Of a DNA stretch of 64,000 nucleotides, positions 1 through 8,854 are shown piece by piece. A program made the translations under genes and the position numbers. The stretch lies in the NCBI GenBank assembly GCA_964552395.1, contig CAZKGM010000006.1, positions 69,746-133,745 on the forward strand, read 5' to 3'. Under the pieces are notes generated by a model. It did not search any database, was not told the origin of the DNA, and saw nothing but the letters and a program-made list of their open reading frames with translations. This DNA is from JAJDNH01 sp964552395 (GTDB lineage: Bacteria > Acidobacteriota > Thermoanaerobaculia > Thermoanaerobaculales > Sulfomarinibacteraceae). Positions within the stretch are counted from its first letter, which is position 1. Every line of letters starts with the position of its first letter.

Positions 1-1418
1 CGCGGCGGAGAACGAAGATCGTGGCGACGCTGGGGCCGGCAACGGCATCGGCGGAGGGAGTGGCGGCACTCGTCGAGGCGGGCGTTGACGTGGTGCGCCT
101 CAACTTCTCGCACGGGGAGCGCGATGAGCACCGGGCGACCATTGTCCGGGTGCGCGAGGCTGCGGCGAGAGTGGGTCGGGAGGTCGGCGTCCTCCAGGAT
201 CTCGGAGGCCCCAAGATCCGCCTCGGGCGGCTGCCCGAGGAGGGCGTGGAGCTGACACGGGGGGAACGCGTGCTGCTGGCCGCCGACTCCCATCCCGATG
301 CCGGCGCGCTGCCGGTCAGCTACCCCTATCTGGCGGAGGATGTCGCGCCCGGCGACCCGATTCTGCTGGCCGACGGCCTCGTCGAGCTCAGGGTCATCGA
401 GCGCCGTGCGGAAGCCCTCGTGTGCGAGGTCGTGGTCGGCGGCAGCCTGTCCTCCCACAAGGGCGTCAACCTTCCCGGCACACGGCTCCGGGTGCCGGCG
501 TTCACCGACAAGGACCGGCTCGACCTCGAGGTCGGGCTGGCCGAGGGTGTGGACTTCGTGGCGCTATCGTTCGTGCGCAGCGAGCACGACCTCGATCCGG
601 TCCTCCAGCGGCTCGCAAGTGCCCCGGTCAGGCCGATGCTGATTGCCAAGATCGAGAAGCCGCAGGCTGTGGAACGGTTGCAGGAGATCCTTGAGCGCGT
701 TGACGGCGTGATGGTGGCGCGCGGCGACCTCGGGGTCGAGGTGCCGGTAGAGCAGGTGCCGCTGATCCAGAAACGGATCATCCACGCCGCGGTAGCGTGC
801 GCAAAGCCGGTGATCACCGCGACACAGATGCTGCGCTCGATGGTCGACAACCCCCGCCCCACCCGCGCGGAGGCCTCCGACGTGGCCAATGCCGTGCTCG
901 ACGGCACCGATGCCGTCATGCTGTCGGAGGAGACCGCCGTCGGCGCCTACCCGGTGGAAGCGGTGCGTATTCTCGACCGCGTCGCGCGCGCCGTTGAACC
1001 GGCGCTCGATTACGCCGGCTTCCTGGCACGGCTCAAGGAGGCGCCTCTGCGGCTCACGAACGAGGCGATCGGGCACGCGGCCTGCTGGCTCGCGCGCGAT
1101 GTCGGCGCACGGGCGATCGTAGCCTCGACCGTGTCAGGAACCACGGCGCGACTGGTGGCGCGCTTCCGGCCGGCGACGCCTGTGGTCGGTCTCACCCCGC
1201 ATCCATCGGTGGAGCGCCAGCTGGCGCTCTCGTGGGGCGTCATCCCCGGGCACGTTGACGAGTTCGCCGGCACCGACGAGATGTTCGAGCTGGCTCGACG
1301 CTGGGCGGTGGACCACGGGCTTGCCAGCGCCGGCGACCGCATCATCGTCACCGCCGGTGTCCCGATCAATGAGCCGGGCACGACCAACGTCCTGCGGGTG
1401 CTGGAGGTCGGGGAGTAG
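1..1418 (+). CDS. pyk: Pyruvate kinase, 5' end cut by window
   Basis: Catalyses phosphoenolpyruvate + ADP to pyruvate + ATP, the last step of glycolysis, in the cytosol. The reading frame is already open at base 3 and reads RRTKIVATLGPA, the usual pyruvate kinase N-terminus, so the true start lies just outside the window and GTG 21 is an internal Val. Visible motifs are the NFSHG strand, AKIEK with the catalytic lysine, MVARGDLGVE with the metal-binding acidic residues, ITATQML and the ADAVMLSEET-type loop (here TDAVMLSEET). The C-terminal alpha/beta domain ends NEPGTTNVLRV. About 470 residues is full length for the family. The next gene starts 48 bp downstream. Confidence 0.96.
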   Translation, partial: RRRTKIVATLGPATASAEGVAALVEAGVDVVRLNFSHGERDEHRATIVRVREAAARVGREVGVLQDLGGPKIRLGRLPEEGVELTRGERVLLAADSHPDAGALPVSYPYLAEDVAPGDPILLADGLVELRVIERRAEALVCEVVVGGSLSSHKGVNLPGTRLRVPAFTDKDRLDLEVGLAEGVDFVALSFVRSEHDLDPVLQRLASAPVRPMLIAKIEKPQAVERLQEILERVDGVMVARGDLGVEVPVEQVPLIQKRIIHAAVACAKPVITATQMLRSMVDNPRPTRAEASDVANAVLDGTDAVMLSEETAVGAYPVEAVRILDRVARAVEPALDYAGFLARLKEAPLRLTNEAIGHAACWLARDVGARAIVASTVSGTTARLVARFRPATPVVGLTPHPSVERQLALSWGVIPGHVDEFAGTDEMFELARRWAVDHGLASAGDRIIVTAGVPINEPGTTNVLRVLEVGE

Positions 1419-1454
1419 CTCACCAAGCGGGCGAGAACAGGAGCTCAACGCGGG

Positions 1455-1460
1455 TACACT
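1455..1460 (+). promoter_or_regulatory. -10 box TACACT, near-leaderless start
   Basis: GGGTACACT ends 6 bp before the GTG at 1467, and no Shine-Dalgarno sequence fits between them. The same GGTACACT string sits just before the starts at 2204 and 59420. Inference: a sigma-70 type -10 element giving a leaderless or near-leaderless transcript. Confidence 0.5.
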
Positions 1461-1466
1461 GTCCCC

Positions 1467-2132
1467 GTGGGCAAGGACGAGCAGGAGCTGGAGTACTACC
1501 GCGCGGTTGAGGATCTCTTTGCCGAGCTACGAGGCGTTCCTCACACCCTGTCACCAAAGGACTTTCAGCTGCTGCGCACCTGGTGGCGGGACGGAGTTGC
1601 GCTGGCGGCCGTGGTGTCCGGCGTTACCGAGGTCTTCGCCCGCCGCCGCGAGCGCGGCGAGGCCGACCCCGTCGTCAGCCTCGGCTACTGCCGGCATGCG
1701 GTCAAGCGCCAGGCCGCGCACGTCGCCGAGATGCGCGTCGGCACCGCCACCGACCAAGAGGCCGGAGCCGACGAGCAGGTCCGGGCCGAGGTCACGCGAC
1801 TGGATGAGTTGCTGGCGCGGGCGGAGTCGATGCAGCGCAGTGAGCGTCCCGCCGTAGCGAAAGTCATTGCGCTGGCTCGGCGGCAGCTCACAGCCGCCAT
1901 CGAGTTGCCCGTCTCCGAGGTTGATGCCTACCTCTTCGCTCTCGAGACCACCCTTCTCGAAGGTTGCTACCACGCTCTGGCCCACGACGAGATGATCGAG
2001 CTCGATCGAGGGTGCCGCAAGGTCGCTGAGTCGGCGGCAGGCGACGACGCCGCCGCCGAGCGCGTGTCGCGCACACACCGCGACCGCGAGATCCGGCGCC
2101 GCCTCGGTTTGCCGCGTCTCGAGCTGGCGTGA
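1467..2132 (+). CDS. Conserved hypothetical protein, 221 aa
   Basis: Function not recognised. The protein is soluble and mostly helical, with no signal peptide or membrane segment. The N-terminal part (YYRAVEDLFAELRG, then LSPKDFQLLRTWW, then ARRRERG and SLGYCRHAV) has the look of a conserved family common in acidobacterial-type genomes, but no function is known to me. The C-terminal half is charged and probably coiled-coil (about residues 105-150). The GTG start was chosen because it follows the TACACT box directly and because the conserved-looking N-terminus begins there. It lies between pyk and an RNA methyltransferase gene, which says little about its job. Confidence 0.7.
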   Translation: MGKDEQELEYYRAVEDLFAELRGVPHTLSPKDFQLLRTWWRDGVALAAVVSGVTEVFARRRERGEADPVVSLGYCRHAVKRQAAHVAEMRVGTATDQEAGADEQVRAEVTRLDELLARAESMQRSERPAVAKVIALARRQLTAAIELPVSEVDAYLFALETTLLEGCYHALAHDEMIELDRGCRKVAESAAGDDAAAERVSRTHRDREIRRRLGLPRLELA

Positions 2133-2191
2133 GCCAGCGAGTCGTGCTCCTTCACCCGGCATGACGGAGGCGTCGGTGCTCGAGCGCCGGG

Positions 2192-2197
2192 TACACT
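2192..2197 (+). promoter_or_regulatory. -10 box TACACT, near-leaderless start
   Basis: GGGTACACT ends 6 bp before ATG 2204, with no ribosome binding site between. This is the second copy of the pattern seen at 1455. No good -35 is visible. Inference: a leaderless promoter for the 2204-8833 run. Confidence 0.5.
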
Positions 2198-2203
2198 GAG
2201 ACG

Positions 2204-3511
2204 ATGGAGGGGACACCCAACCACTCCGGCGCACGAGCGGAGCGCGGCCGCATCCGGCTCACGACCGGACGGCTCGTGGGCGGCGGTGTCGCACTCGCGC
2301 ATTCCGGGGGCGCCACCTGGATGATCGCCGGAGCGCTGCCGGGCGAAGAGATCGAGGCGGAGTACGTGATCGAGCGTGCCGGGGTCGTGCATGGGCGAAC
2401 GCTCGAGGTCGTGGCGGGCCAGCACGCAGCACGGATGCGCGAGCCGTGCCCGCACGCCGTTAACTGCGGCGGCTGTGACTGGCCACACGTCGATCCGGAG
2501 GCAGGAGCCACCTTGAAGGCGGCGGTGGCGGCAGGAGCGGCGCGAGCCTCGCGGGACCTCGCCGCACGCCTTGCGCAGGCGCCGGTCAAGTTCTCTCCCC
2601 TCTCCTACCGACTTCGTTCACGCCTCCACTGGGACCCATGGTCCGGTCATCTCGGCTTCTACCGCCATCGAACCTGGCAGGTGGTCGAGATCTCGGGCTG
2701 CCGGATCACCTCACCGCGGCTGACTCAGGCACTCCCCGTCCTCGAGCAGGTGCTAGCCGTGAGCTGTCCCGAAGCGGCCGACCTCGAGTGGTTGGAGGAC
2801 CTGCAGGGCACGATGGCTGTTGCGGCGTTGCGGCCGGCACGACCAGGACCGTCCGTGATCGACCCGGTGAAGGTGCCTGACAGACAGGCCGTCGCAGGCA
2901 CTGTGGACGGCTTCCATGTCCTGACACGGTCGGGCAGCCTTCGGCCGGCCTGGGGCGTCCGGGCCGTGACAATGGACCTGCCGATACCGCTTTCGGTGCC
3001 GGTTGGGGCGTTCTTTCAGGGAAACCGTCACCTCGTGCCGTGGCTCTTCCAGCGGGTCGCAGAGCTGGCCGGCGACCAGCCGCTCCCCGCCTGGGACCTG
3101 CACGCAGGGGTTGGATTCCTGGCCGCGGCGGCACTCACGGCGGCGTCGCGAGAGCTGACCCTGGTCGAGCCTTTTCGCCCTGCGGCTCGCGCCGCCGCAA
3201 CGAACCTCCCCGACGCGCGGGTCATCATTGGCCGTACCGCCGAGGCCTACCTGGCGCGCCATCCCGCGTTGCCCCGTCATGCCGTGGCTCTCACCGACCC
3301 GCCGCGCGCTGGTCTTTCTCGCGAGCTCCGGCGTCAGCTGGCCGCCTGGCACCCCGGGCGGATCGTCATGCTTGCGTGCGACCCGGCAACCTGGGCACGT
3401 GATGCCGCCGTCCTGCTCGAGCATGGCTATCGACTTGCTCACCTCGAGCTCGTCGACCTCTTCCCCTCCACCCACCACATCGAGATCCTGGCGGTACTGG
3501 AGGCCCAGTGA
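2204..3511 (+). CDS. TrmA/RlmD-family RNA m5U methyltransferase
   Basis: Predicted SAM-dependent (uracil-5)-methyltransferase acting on rRNA or tRNA. A TRAM-like N-terminus (about 10-75) is followed by the iron-sulfur cysteines C82-x5-C88-x2-C91, with the fourth at C166 (ISGCRI). The Rossmann domain has FFQGNRHLVPW and a diverged motif I (WDLHAGVGFLAAA). The catalytic block shows DPPRAGL from D365 and the nucleophile C392 in LACDPAT. Length 435 aa is typical of RlmD-type enzymes. The Cx5CxxC cluster favours RlmD/RumA-like over TrmA, but the target base cannot be read from sequence. The stop overlaps the next start (GTGA). Confidence 0.85.
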   Translation: MEGTPNHSGARAERGRIRLTTGRLVGGGVALAHSGGATWMIAGALPGEEIEAEYVIERAGVVHGRTLEVVAGQHAARMREPCPHAVNCGGCDWPHVDPEAGATLKAAVAAGAARASRDLAARLAQAPVKFSPLSYRLRSRLHWDPWSGHLGFYRHRTWQVVEISGCRITSPRLTQALPVLEQVLAVSCPEAADLEWLEDLQGTMAVAALRPARPGPSVIDPVKVPDRQAVAGTVDGFHVLTRSGSLRPAWGVRAVTMDLPIPLSVPVGAFFQGNRHLVPWLFQRVAELAGDQPLPAWDLHAGVGFLAAAALTAASRELTLVEPFRPAARAAATNLPDARVIIGRTAEAYLARHPALPRHAVALTDPPRAGLSRELRRQLAAWHPGRIVMLACDPATWARDAAVLLEHGYRLAHLELVDLFPSTHHIEILAVLEAQ

Positions 3512-5769
3512 CACGCGATGCGGATGCGCTGCGGCCGCTCTGGTGGCTCACGACCGGAATCGTCCTTGCCGCAGCCGGCGGCTTCCTCTGCGTGGACACC
3601 GGCCCTTCCTGGCTACGGTGGCTGCTCCTCGGCTTGGCCGGCGCGGCGGCGTGGGCGGCGCTGGGTCGCCGCCACGGTCGCGGGGCGGCCGCCCTCTGGC
3701 TTTCTGTCGGCCTCGCAGCGGGCGGTTTCAGCAGCCTCACACACCGAGCCGGAACCATCGACGCGGCGCGCAGGCTCGCCACGCTCGACAACGCCGCGGT
3801 CCGCGTCAAAGCGACCGTGACCACGGGATGGACCTCCGCACGTTGGGGACACCGCACACATGTCGTCGTCCGTGAGGCGCACCACAGCGGGCATGGGGTG
3901 GCACTACCACACTCGTGCATCGTTGAGGTCCGTGGCGGCGGAGCGACGGCCGGTCTCCCCCCACCGGGAAGCACGTTCGCGACGCTGGCATTGCTCCACG
4001 GCCCTACCAGTGCACCGGTGCTGGTCGTGGCCTCTCGTCGCCTGCTGCGACAAACCGCCCCCCCACATGGTCTTCACCGGCTCCGCCAGCACCTGGTCCA
4101 GAGACTGCTCAAGGCCGCGGGCACCAATGTGGACCGCATCCGCGCCGCCGAGCTCGCGTCTGCCCTGGCGCTCGGACGCCGCGACATGATCCCGAGGGCC
4201 CGTCGCGACCTGTGGCGACGATCCGGGCTTGCCCACCTGCTGGCGGTGAGCGGGCTCCACGTCGGTCTCGCTGCGGGTGCGGTCTGGCTGATCGCCATCC
4301 TGTGCGGCGCTCTGCCCACGACCTCGCGCCTCCTCGTTCTCGCTACCGTACCCGCCTATGCCCTGCTCGCTGGAGCGTCCCCGTCTGCATTTCGAGCCGC
4401 TCTGATGGTCGTCGCCTATGTCGGCGCCCGCCTTGCCGGCCGTGCCATCCTGCCAATGGCGGCGGTGCTGCTGGCCGCATCCGCGATGGTATTGGCGGCC
4501 CCCGCTCTGATCGCCGACGCCGGCTTCCAACTGACGGTCGGAATCACGGCGGCCCTGGTCCGGTGGGTACCGCCGCTCGTCGATCATGTTCCGGGACCGA
4601 GGTGGCTCGCCGGAGCGCTGTCTGTGCCGCTGGTGGCCCAGCTGGCCGCTGCGCCGATCCTCGCGTGGCACTTCCGCGCGGCGATTCCTGGCGCCGTCCT
4701 CAGCAACATGCTGGCGCCGCTACTGCTGACTCCGACCCTGGCGCTGGCGCTCGTTTCCGCCCTGTCGGCGAGCGTCTGGCCCGCCGCCGCAGGGATTGCC
4801 CTCGGTGCTCTCCACCTCTGCTCGACAGCACTGCTGGCCTGCGGAGCCATCGCTCGCAGTCGCCTCATCACGACACCGAGCCTACCTCTGCTGATGGTGG
4901 TACTGCTTGTCGTTGCGGCGCTCGCCGCCCTGCGGCCTGGACGCCTGGGGCGCGCCGGCGCCGTCACCTGGCTCGCACTGCTGCTGACCGGCGCCGCCTG
5001 GTGGAGCTTGCAGCCGGGTCCGGCGCGGAACGAAGTCTCCGTGCTTCCCGTTGCGGACGGCTTGGCAGCACTGCTGCCCAGCCGTGGGGCACCGCTCCTG
5101 GTCGACGGCGGGCGGTGGCGTTCGCAGGCCGCTGAGCTCCTGGCCGACCGTGGGGTGCACAGGCTGGAGCTTGTCATTGCCAGCCACACCGACGAGGACC
5201 ACATCGGCGGCCTGACACAGGTTCTGGAAACGCTACCGGTCGGGCGCCTGCTGCTACCGGAGTGGATGCGCTCGAGCATCGAGGCCGTACCGCTGTTACG
5301 CGTGGCACGCCGGCATGGAGTTCGCGTCGTGCCGCTCGCACGCGGTCTCGTGGTGACCGCGGCCGGCGACAGTCTCGAGGTCCTGTGGCCGCCGGCACCA
5401 GCCCCTCCGCTTCACGAAAACGACCGCTCGCTGGTTGGAGTTCTCTCCGTCGACGGCGGCCGCGTACTGCTGACCTCGGACATCTCGACGGTCGTCGAGC
5501 GACGTTTGCTGGCAACGCCGTCGGCTCTCAAGGCAGAGGTGCTGGTCGTTCCCCATCATGGGAGTGGGGGCTCGAGCTCGTCGGCCTTCCTGCGCGCGGT
5601 CTCACCGCGCGTGGCCCTGATACCGGCAGCGCCGTTGAACACCCACCATCACCCGAGCCGCCGAGTCTTGCAGAGGCTGGCGCAGCTGGGTATCCCCTTT
5701 CGCTTTCCCGCCCGCGACGGCTGGTGCGCCGCGGTCTGGGACGGAAGACGCTGGCGGCCGAGGCCGTGA
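3508..5769 (+). CDS. comEC: ComEC/Rec2 DNA-uptake channel
   Basis: Inner-membrane channel that passes single-stranded DNA into the cytosol during natural transformation. Hydrophobic N-terminal helices and an OB-like region (about 90-180) precede the Competence domain, whose signature LAHLLAVSGLHVG is at 241-253, followed by many membrane segments to about 490. The C-terminus is a metallo-beta-lactamase domain with SHTDEDHIGG near 559, then LLTSDIS and VVPHHGSGGS, so the putative nuclease site looks intact. At 753 aa it is full length. GTG 3508 overlaps the previous stop by 4 nt, and its own stop overlaps miaA. With the PilT genes at 59420-63003 it suggests transformation capacity. Confidence 0.93.
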   Translation: MTRDADALRPLWWLTTGIVLAAAGGFLCVDTGPSWLRWLLLGLAGAAAWAALGRRHGRGAAALWLSVGLAAGGFSSLTHRAGTIDAARRLATLDNAAVRVKATVTTGWTSARWGHRTHVVVREAHHSGHGVALPHSCIVEVRGGGATAGLPPPGSTFATLALLHGPTSAPVLVVASRRLLRQTAPPHGLHRLRQHLVQRLLKAAGTNVDRIRAAELASALALGRRDMIPRARRDLWRRSGLAHLLAVSGLHVGLAAGAVWLIAILCGALPTTSRLLVLATVPAYALLAGASPSAFRAALMVVAYVGARLAGRAILPMAAVLLAASAMVLAAPALIADAGFQLTVGITAALVRWVPPLVDHVPGPRWLAGALSVPLVAQLAAAPILAWHFRAAIPGAVLSNMLAPLLLTPTLALALVSALSASVWPAAAGIALGALHLCSTALLACGAIARSRLITTPSLPLLMVVLLVVAALAALRPGRLGRAGAVTWLALLLTGAAWWSLQPGPARNEVSVLPVADGLAALLPSRGAPLLVDGGRWRSQAAELLADRGVHRLELVIASHTDEDHIGGLTQVLETLPVGRLLLPEWMRSSIEAVPLLRVARRHGVRVVPLARGLVVTAAGDSLEVLWPPAPAPPLHENDRSLVGVLSVDGGRVLLTSDISTVVERRLLATPSALKAEVLVVPHHGSGGSSSSAFLRAVSPRVALIPAAPLNTHHHPSRRVLQRLAQLGIPFRFPARDGWCAAVWDGRRWRPRP

Positions 5770-6704
5770 CGAGGCCTCTCCTGGTGGTCGCTGGACCGAC
5801 GGCATCCGGGAAGTCCGCTCTCGGGCTCGCCGCGGCCGAAGCATTGGGAGGCGAGATCGTGTCCGCTGACGCGTTTGCCGTCTACCGCGGCCTCGACATC
5901 GGCACTGACAAGCCGCGGCCCGAGGACCGCCGCCGAATCCGACATCACCTCGTGGACATCGTGGAGCCGACTGCACGCTTCTCGGCGGGAGACTTCGGAC
6001 GGGCTGCCGACGCCGCGATCGCCGATATTTCGGCACGCGATGCAACGGCGGTGGTGGCCGGAGGAACCCACTTCTACCTGCGTGCCCTCCTGTTCGGTCT
6101 GTTCGACGGTCCCCCCCGGGACCCTACCGTACGAGCTCGGCTGCAGCAGGAGTGGGAGATGGACCCAGGCGCCCTGCGGCAACAGCTGCAAGAGATCGAC
6201 CCCGCCTCAGCCGAGCGGATCGCTGCTCGCGATCAGCAGCGGATTCTTCGCGCTCTCGAGGTGTTCGAGCTTACCGGCGTGCCGCTGACGACACACTGGC
6301 AACGCCAGCGACAGCAGCTTCGCTACCGGCCTTTGCTCACTGCGCCCCGACGCGACCGGACCGATCTCTATGCTAGAATCGAGGCGCGCGTGGACATGAT
6401 GTTTTCTGAGGGGCTGGTGGATGAGGTTCGCGGGTTGTTGTCTGCGGGCGTGCCTCCCCGGGCTCACGCCTTCAAGGCGATAGGGTATGGCGAGGTGGTC
6501 GGATATGTCCGTGGACACTGGGATCTGGACACCGCAGTGGCCCGCACCAAGCACGCCAGCCGCCTGCTTGCAAAACGTCAGCTGTCCTGGCTACGTCACC
6601 TTCGTGAAGGCCACCTCCACTGGGTCGCTCCGGTCGAGGCCGGCGGAACGAAGGATTTAATTCATCTTTGGCATCGACATCTCGAGGAAGGCGGAGTGTC
6701 ATGA
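5766..6704 (+). CDS. miaA: tRNA dimethylallyltransferase MiaA
   Basis: Transfers a dimethylallyl group to N6 of A37 in tRNAs reading U-starting codons. The P-loop GPTASGKS is at residues 10-17, followed by SADAFAVYRGLDIGTDKP, where SADA replaces the usual SADS, then VVAGGTHFYLRALL, and the C-terminal AFKAIGYGE and RHASR-type region (KHASRLLAKRQLSW). Length 312 aa matches the family. An in-frame extension runs up to 5262, but it is antisense-like sequence inside comEC. GTG 5766, overlapping the comEC stop, gives the normal N-terminus. The stop overlaps the hfq ATG (ATGA), the conserved miaA-hfq arrangement. Confidence 0.95.
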   Translation: MTRPLLVVAGPTASGKSALGLAAAEALGGEIVSADAFAVYRGLDIGTDKPRPEDRRRIRHHLVDIVEPTARFSAGDFGRAADAAIADISARDATAVVAGGTHFYLRALLFGLFDGPPRDPTVRARLQQEWEMDPGALRQQLQEIDPASAERIAARDQQRILRALEVFELTGVPLTTHWQRQRQQLRYRPLLTAPRRDRTDLYARIEARVDMMFSEGLVDEVRGLLSAGVPPRAHAFKAIGYGEVVGYVRGHWDLDTAVARTKHASRLLAKRQLSWLRHLREGHLHWVAPVEAGGTKDLIHLWHRHLEEGGVS

Positions 6705-6952
6705 ACAAGCCGGGAAGCGCGACAATCAACATTCAAGACCCTTTCTTCTATCAGCTGCGCAAGGAAGCGCGCACGGTCCACGTCTACCTCGTCAACGGCA
6801 AGCGCCTGACGGGCGTTCTGCGTCGCTTCGACCGGTTCGCGATCGTGATCGAGAACCGAGGCAACGAGCAGCTTGTCTACAAGCACGCGATCGCCAGCCT
6901 CGCGCCTGCGGGTGCGTTCGCCGAGCCGCAGCCGAATGAGGATCGGTCGTAA
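6701..6952 (+). CDS. hfq: RNA chaperone Hfq
   Basis: Sm-like hexameric RNA chaperone that pairs small RNAs with mRNAs. The Sm1 motif begins QDPFFYQLRK (Q12-D13-P14-F15), followed by VHVYLVNGKRLTGVL and RRFDRFAIVI. The Sm2 motif carries Y60-K61-H62-A63, the YKHA proximal-face pocket. The tail is short (83 aa total), as in many non-gamma-proteobacterial Hfq proteins. The ATG is translationally coupled to miaA by the ATGA overlap. Its presence implies small-RNA regulation in this organism. Confidence 0.95.
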   Translation: MNKPGSATINIQDPFFYQLRKEARTVHVYLVNGKRLTGVLRRFDRFAIVIENRGNEQLVYKHAIASLAPAGAFAEPQPNEDRS

Positions 6953-8165
6953 CGCCGCGCTGGCGGCGGGCGCCAGCATTCTCCTGCTCGTTGTGGGGTG
7001 CGAGCCGCTCGGGCGGGCGCCGGCTCCGAGGGTGGTGGTCGACTTCCCGTCGCCGCTGTCCGGCCCGGGGCGTCCGCCGACCGACTCACGGACGACCCGT
7101 GTGTTGGCGCACGGATGGGACGCTCTTCTGTCCGGCCGTGTCGACGATGCAACCGTTGCGGCGGCGAAGGCCGGAGAGAATGACCCGGCGCGCCTGCTCG
7201 CCGCGCAGATCGCCCTGGTTCAGGAGCAAGACCCGTCAGACGAGCTCCGCGCCATCGTCGCCCGCCACCCCGACTACGCGTCGGCTGTTCTCACGCTGTC
7301 GGTGGCACGGGAACGGGTCGATGACGAGAAAGCCTCGCTGGATGCGGCTCGCGAGGGCGCCCAGCTATGGGGCGCGCGACGTTGGCGGCAGCGGGTTGCG
7401 GACCTCGAGGACCGGTGGGTCGGGGAACGCCTGGCCTCTGGCCGGGAGGCGCTGGCGGCAGGAGATGCAGCGCGCACCCGCGAGCTGACGGCAGCGGTGC
7501 TCGGAGTCGAGCCAAATAGCCGCGAGGCTCGCCTGCTCGACGCCGAGGCGCTGACCGCCACCGGCTCGCTCGAGGATGCGGAGCGTGAGCTGGAAGGGCT
7601 CGGGGACGATCCCGAGGCGCTTGTACTGCGTGGGGACATTGCTGAGAGAAGAGAAGACTGGGCGGCGGCGATGAACCTCTACGACCACCTCCCGCTGCAT
7701 CATCCCAAGCGAGAAGAGCTCCTGGATCACGCACGTCGCCGCTGGCGCCTCGCCAACATGCCACAGTACGTACAGGACGCGATCGCGTCTCCGGACCTCA
7801 ACCGAGCACAGCTGGCAGTTCTGTTGGTGGCGCTGGCGCCCCAGGTCGAGGGCGTGCCTGCGAGCGCCTCTCCCCTGCTGACCGACATCGTGGAGCTCCC
7901 CGGGCACCGGGAGATCCTGGTCGCTGTCCGCGCCGGGCTGATCGACTCCGACGAGATCGAGCACCTCTTCTTTCCAGACCGGGAGGTTGAGCCCGAAACC
8001 GTTCGCGAAGCGATCGACCGGCTCTGTCGGATCCTCGACAAGGCCGCACCGACCTGGTGTTCCGCCGGCGAGCCGGCGCCGGGATGCGTTCAGCTCGAGG
8101 AGCCGGTGACCGGACACCGCGTAAGTGATCTCGTGCTGCAGATCGTGGAAGGGGGTAACCGATGA
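6936..8165 (+). CDS. TPR-like lipoprotein
   Basis: Predicted outer- or inner-membrane lipoprotein of 409 aa. The N-terminus MRIGRNAAL is followed by a hydrophobic stretch and a lipobox ending LVVGC at about residue 22, giving signal peptidase II processing. The rest is Ala/Glu/Arg-rich helix pairs, with repeats such as GREALAAGDAARTRELTAAV and DAEALTATGSLEDAERELEG, which read as degenerate TPRs at about 170-260. No catalytic motif is seen. The start overlaps the end of hfq by 17 bp and the stop overlaps the next gene's ATG, so it is co-transcribed with hfq and the CRP-type regulator. The substrate or partner is unknown. Confidence 0.75.
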   Translation: MRIGRNAALAAGASILLLVVGCEPLGRAPAPRVVVDFPSPLSGPGRPPTDSRTTRVLAHGWDALLSGRVDDATVAAAKAGENDPARLLAAQIALVQEQDPSDELRAIVARHPDYASAVLTLSVARERVDDEKASLDAAREGAQLWGARRWRQRVADLEDRWVGERLASGREALAAGDAARTRELTAAVLGVEPNSREARLLDAEALTATGSLEDAERELEGLGDDPEALVLRGDIAERREDWAAAMNLYDHLPLHHPKREELLDHARRRWRLANMPQYVQDAIASPDLNRAQLAVLLVALAPQVEGVPASASPLLTDIVELPGHREILVAVRAGLIDSDEIEHLFFPDREVEPETVREAIDRLCRILDKAAPTWCSAGEPAPGCVQLEEPVTGHRVSDLVLQIVEGGNR

Positions 8166-8833
8166 GTGAGCGCGCGGCCGAGCTGCTGTCGCGGATCGAC
8201 CTCTTTTCCGAGCTGACGCCCGAGGAGCTCACGGCTGTGTCCCAGGTGGCCCAGGTTCACAAGCTTCCGCGCGACACCGTGGTGTTCAACACCGGGGATC
8301 CTGCGGATGCCGTCTACGTTGTGGCCAGCGGCAAGGTTAACATCGTGGTCACCAGCTCGGAAGGCAAGGAGCTCATCCTGGCGGTCCTCGGCGCCGGCCA
8401 GGTCTTCGGCGAGATGGGCCTGCTGGATTCCTCGCCCCGCTCGGCTGCGGTGACGACCGCGACCGCGGTCGAGCTCCTGGTCATCAACCGCGACGAGTTC
8501 CACCGCATGTTGGACACCCAGCCACAGATCTCCCGCAAGCTGCTGACAATGCTGGCTCAAAGGTTGCGGCGCGCGAACTCGAAAATGGAGTCGCTCGCCT
8601 ACATGGACGTGGCGGGCCGCCTGGCACGGTACTTCCTCGATCTGGCGCGGGACCACGGGCAGGCGCTCGGCAACGGCTGGCTCGTCGTCCGCCGGCCGAC
8701 CCACTCCGACATCGCGCACTCGATCGGCACCAGCCGCGAGACCGTGAGCCGCCTCATCAACGACTTCGAGGACCGCCTCGGGATGGTCAACAAGGGCCGC
8801 TTCACCTACATCAGGGAAGAGATGGTCCGCTGA
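8162..8833 (+). CDS. CRP-type transcriptional regulator
   Basis: Cytosolic DNA-binding regulator of 223 aa. The N-terminal cyclic-nucleotide fold contains the phosphate-binding cassette GEMGLLDSSPRSA (E84, R93, S94), with the Arg-Ser pair that binds cAMP in E. coli CRP. There is no cysteine at all, so it is not an FNR-type iron-sulfur sensor. The C-terminal winged helix carries SRETVSR at 191-197. This matches the CRP recognition helix (SRETVGR), whose Arg, Glu and Arg contact TGTGA half-sites. CRP-like palindromes occur in this window at 33646-33661 and 34287-34302. The ATG overlaps the preceding lipoprotein stop. Confidence 0.9.
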   Translation: MSERAAELLSRIDLFSELTPEELTAVSQVAQVHKLPRDTVVFNTGDPADAVYVVASGKVNIVVTSSEGKELILAVLGAGQVFGEMGLLDSSPRSAAVTTATAVELLVINRDEFHRMLDTQPQISRKLLTMLAQRLRRANSKMESLAYMDVAGRLARYFLDLARDHGQALGNGWLVVRRPTHSDIAHSIGTSRETVSRLINDFEDRLGMVNKGRFTYIREEMVR

Positions 8834-8854
8834 TCCACGCGGTCTCTCTCGCGC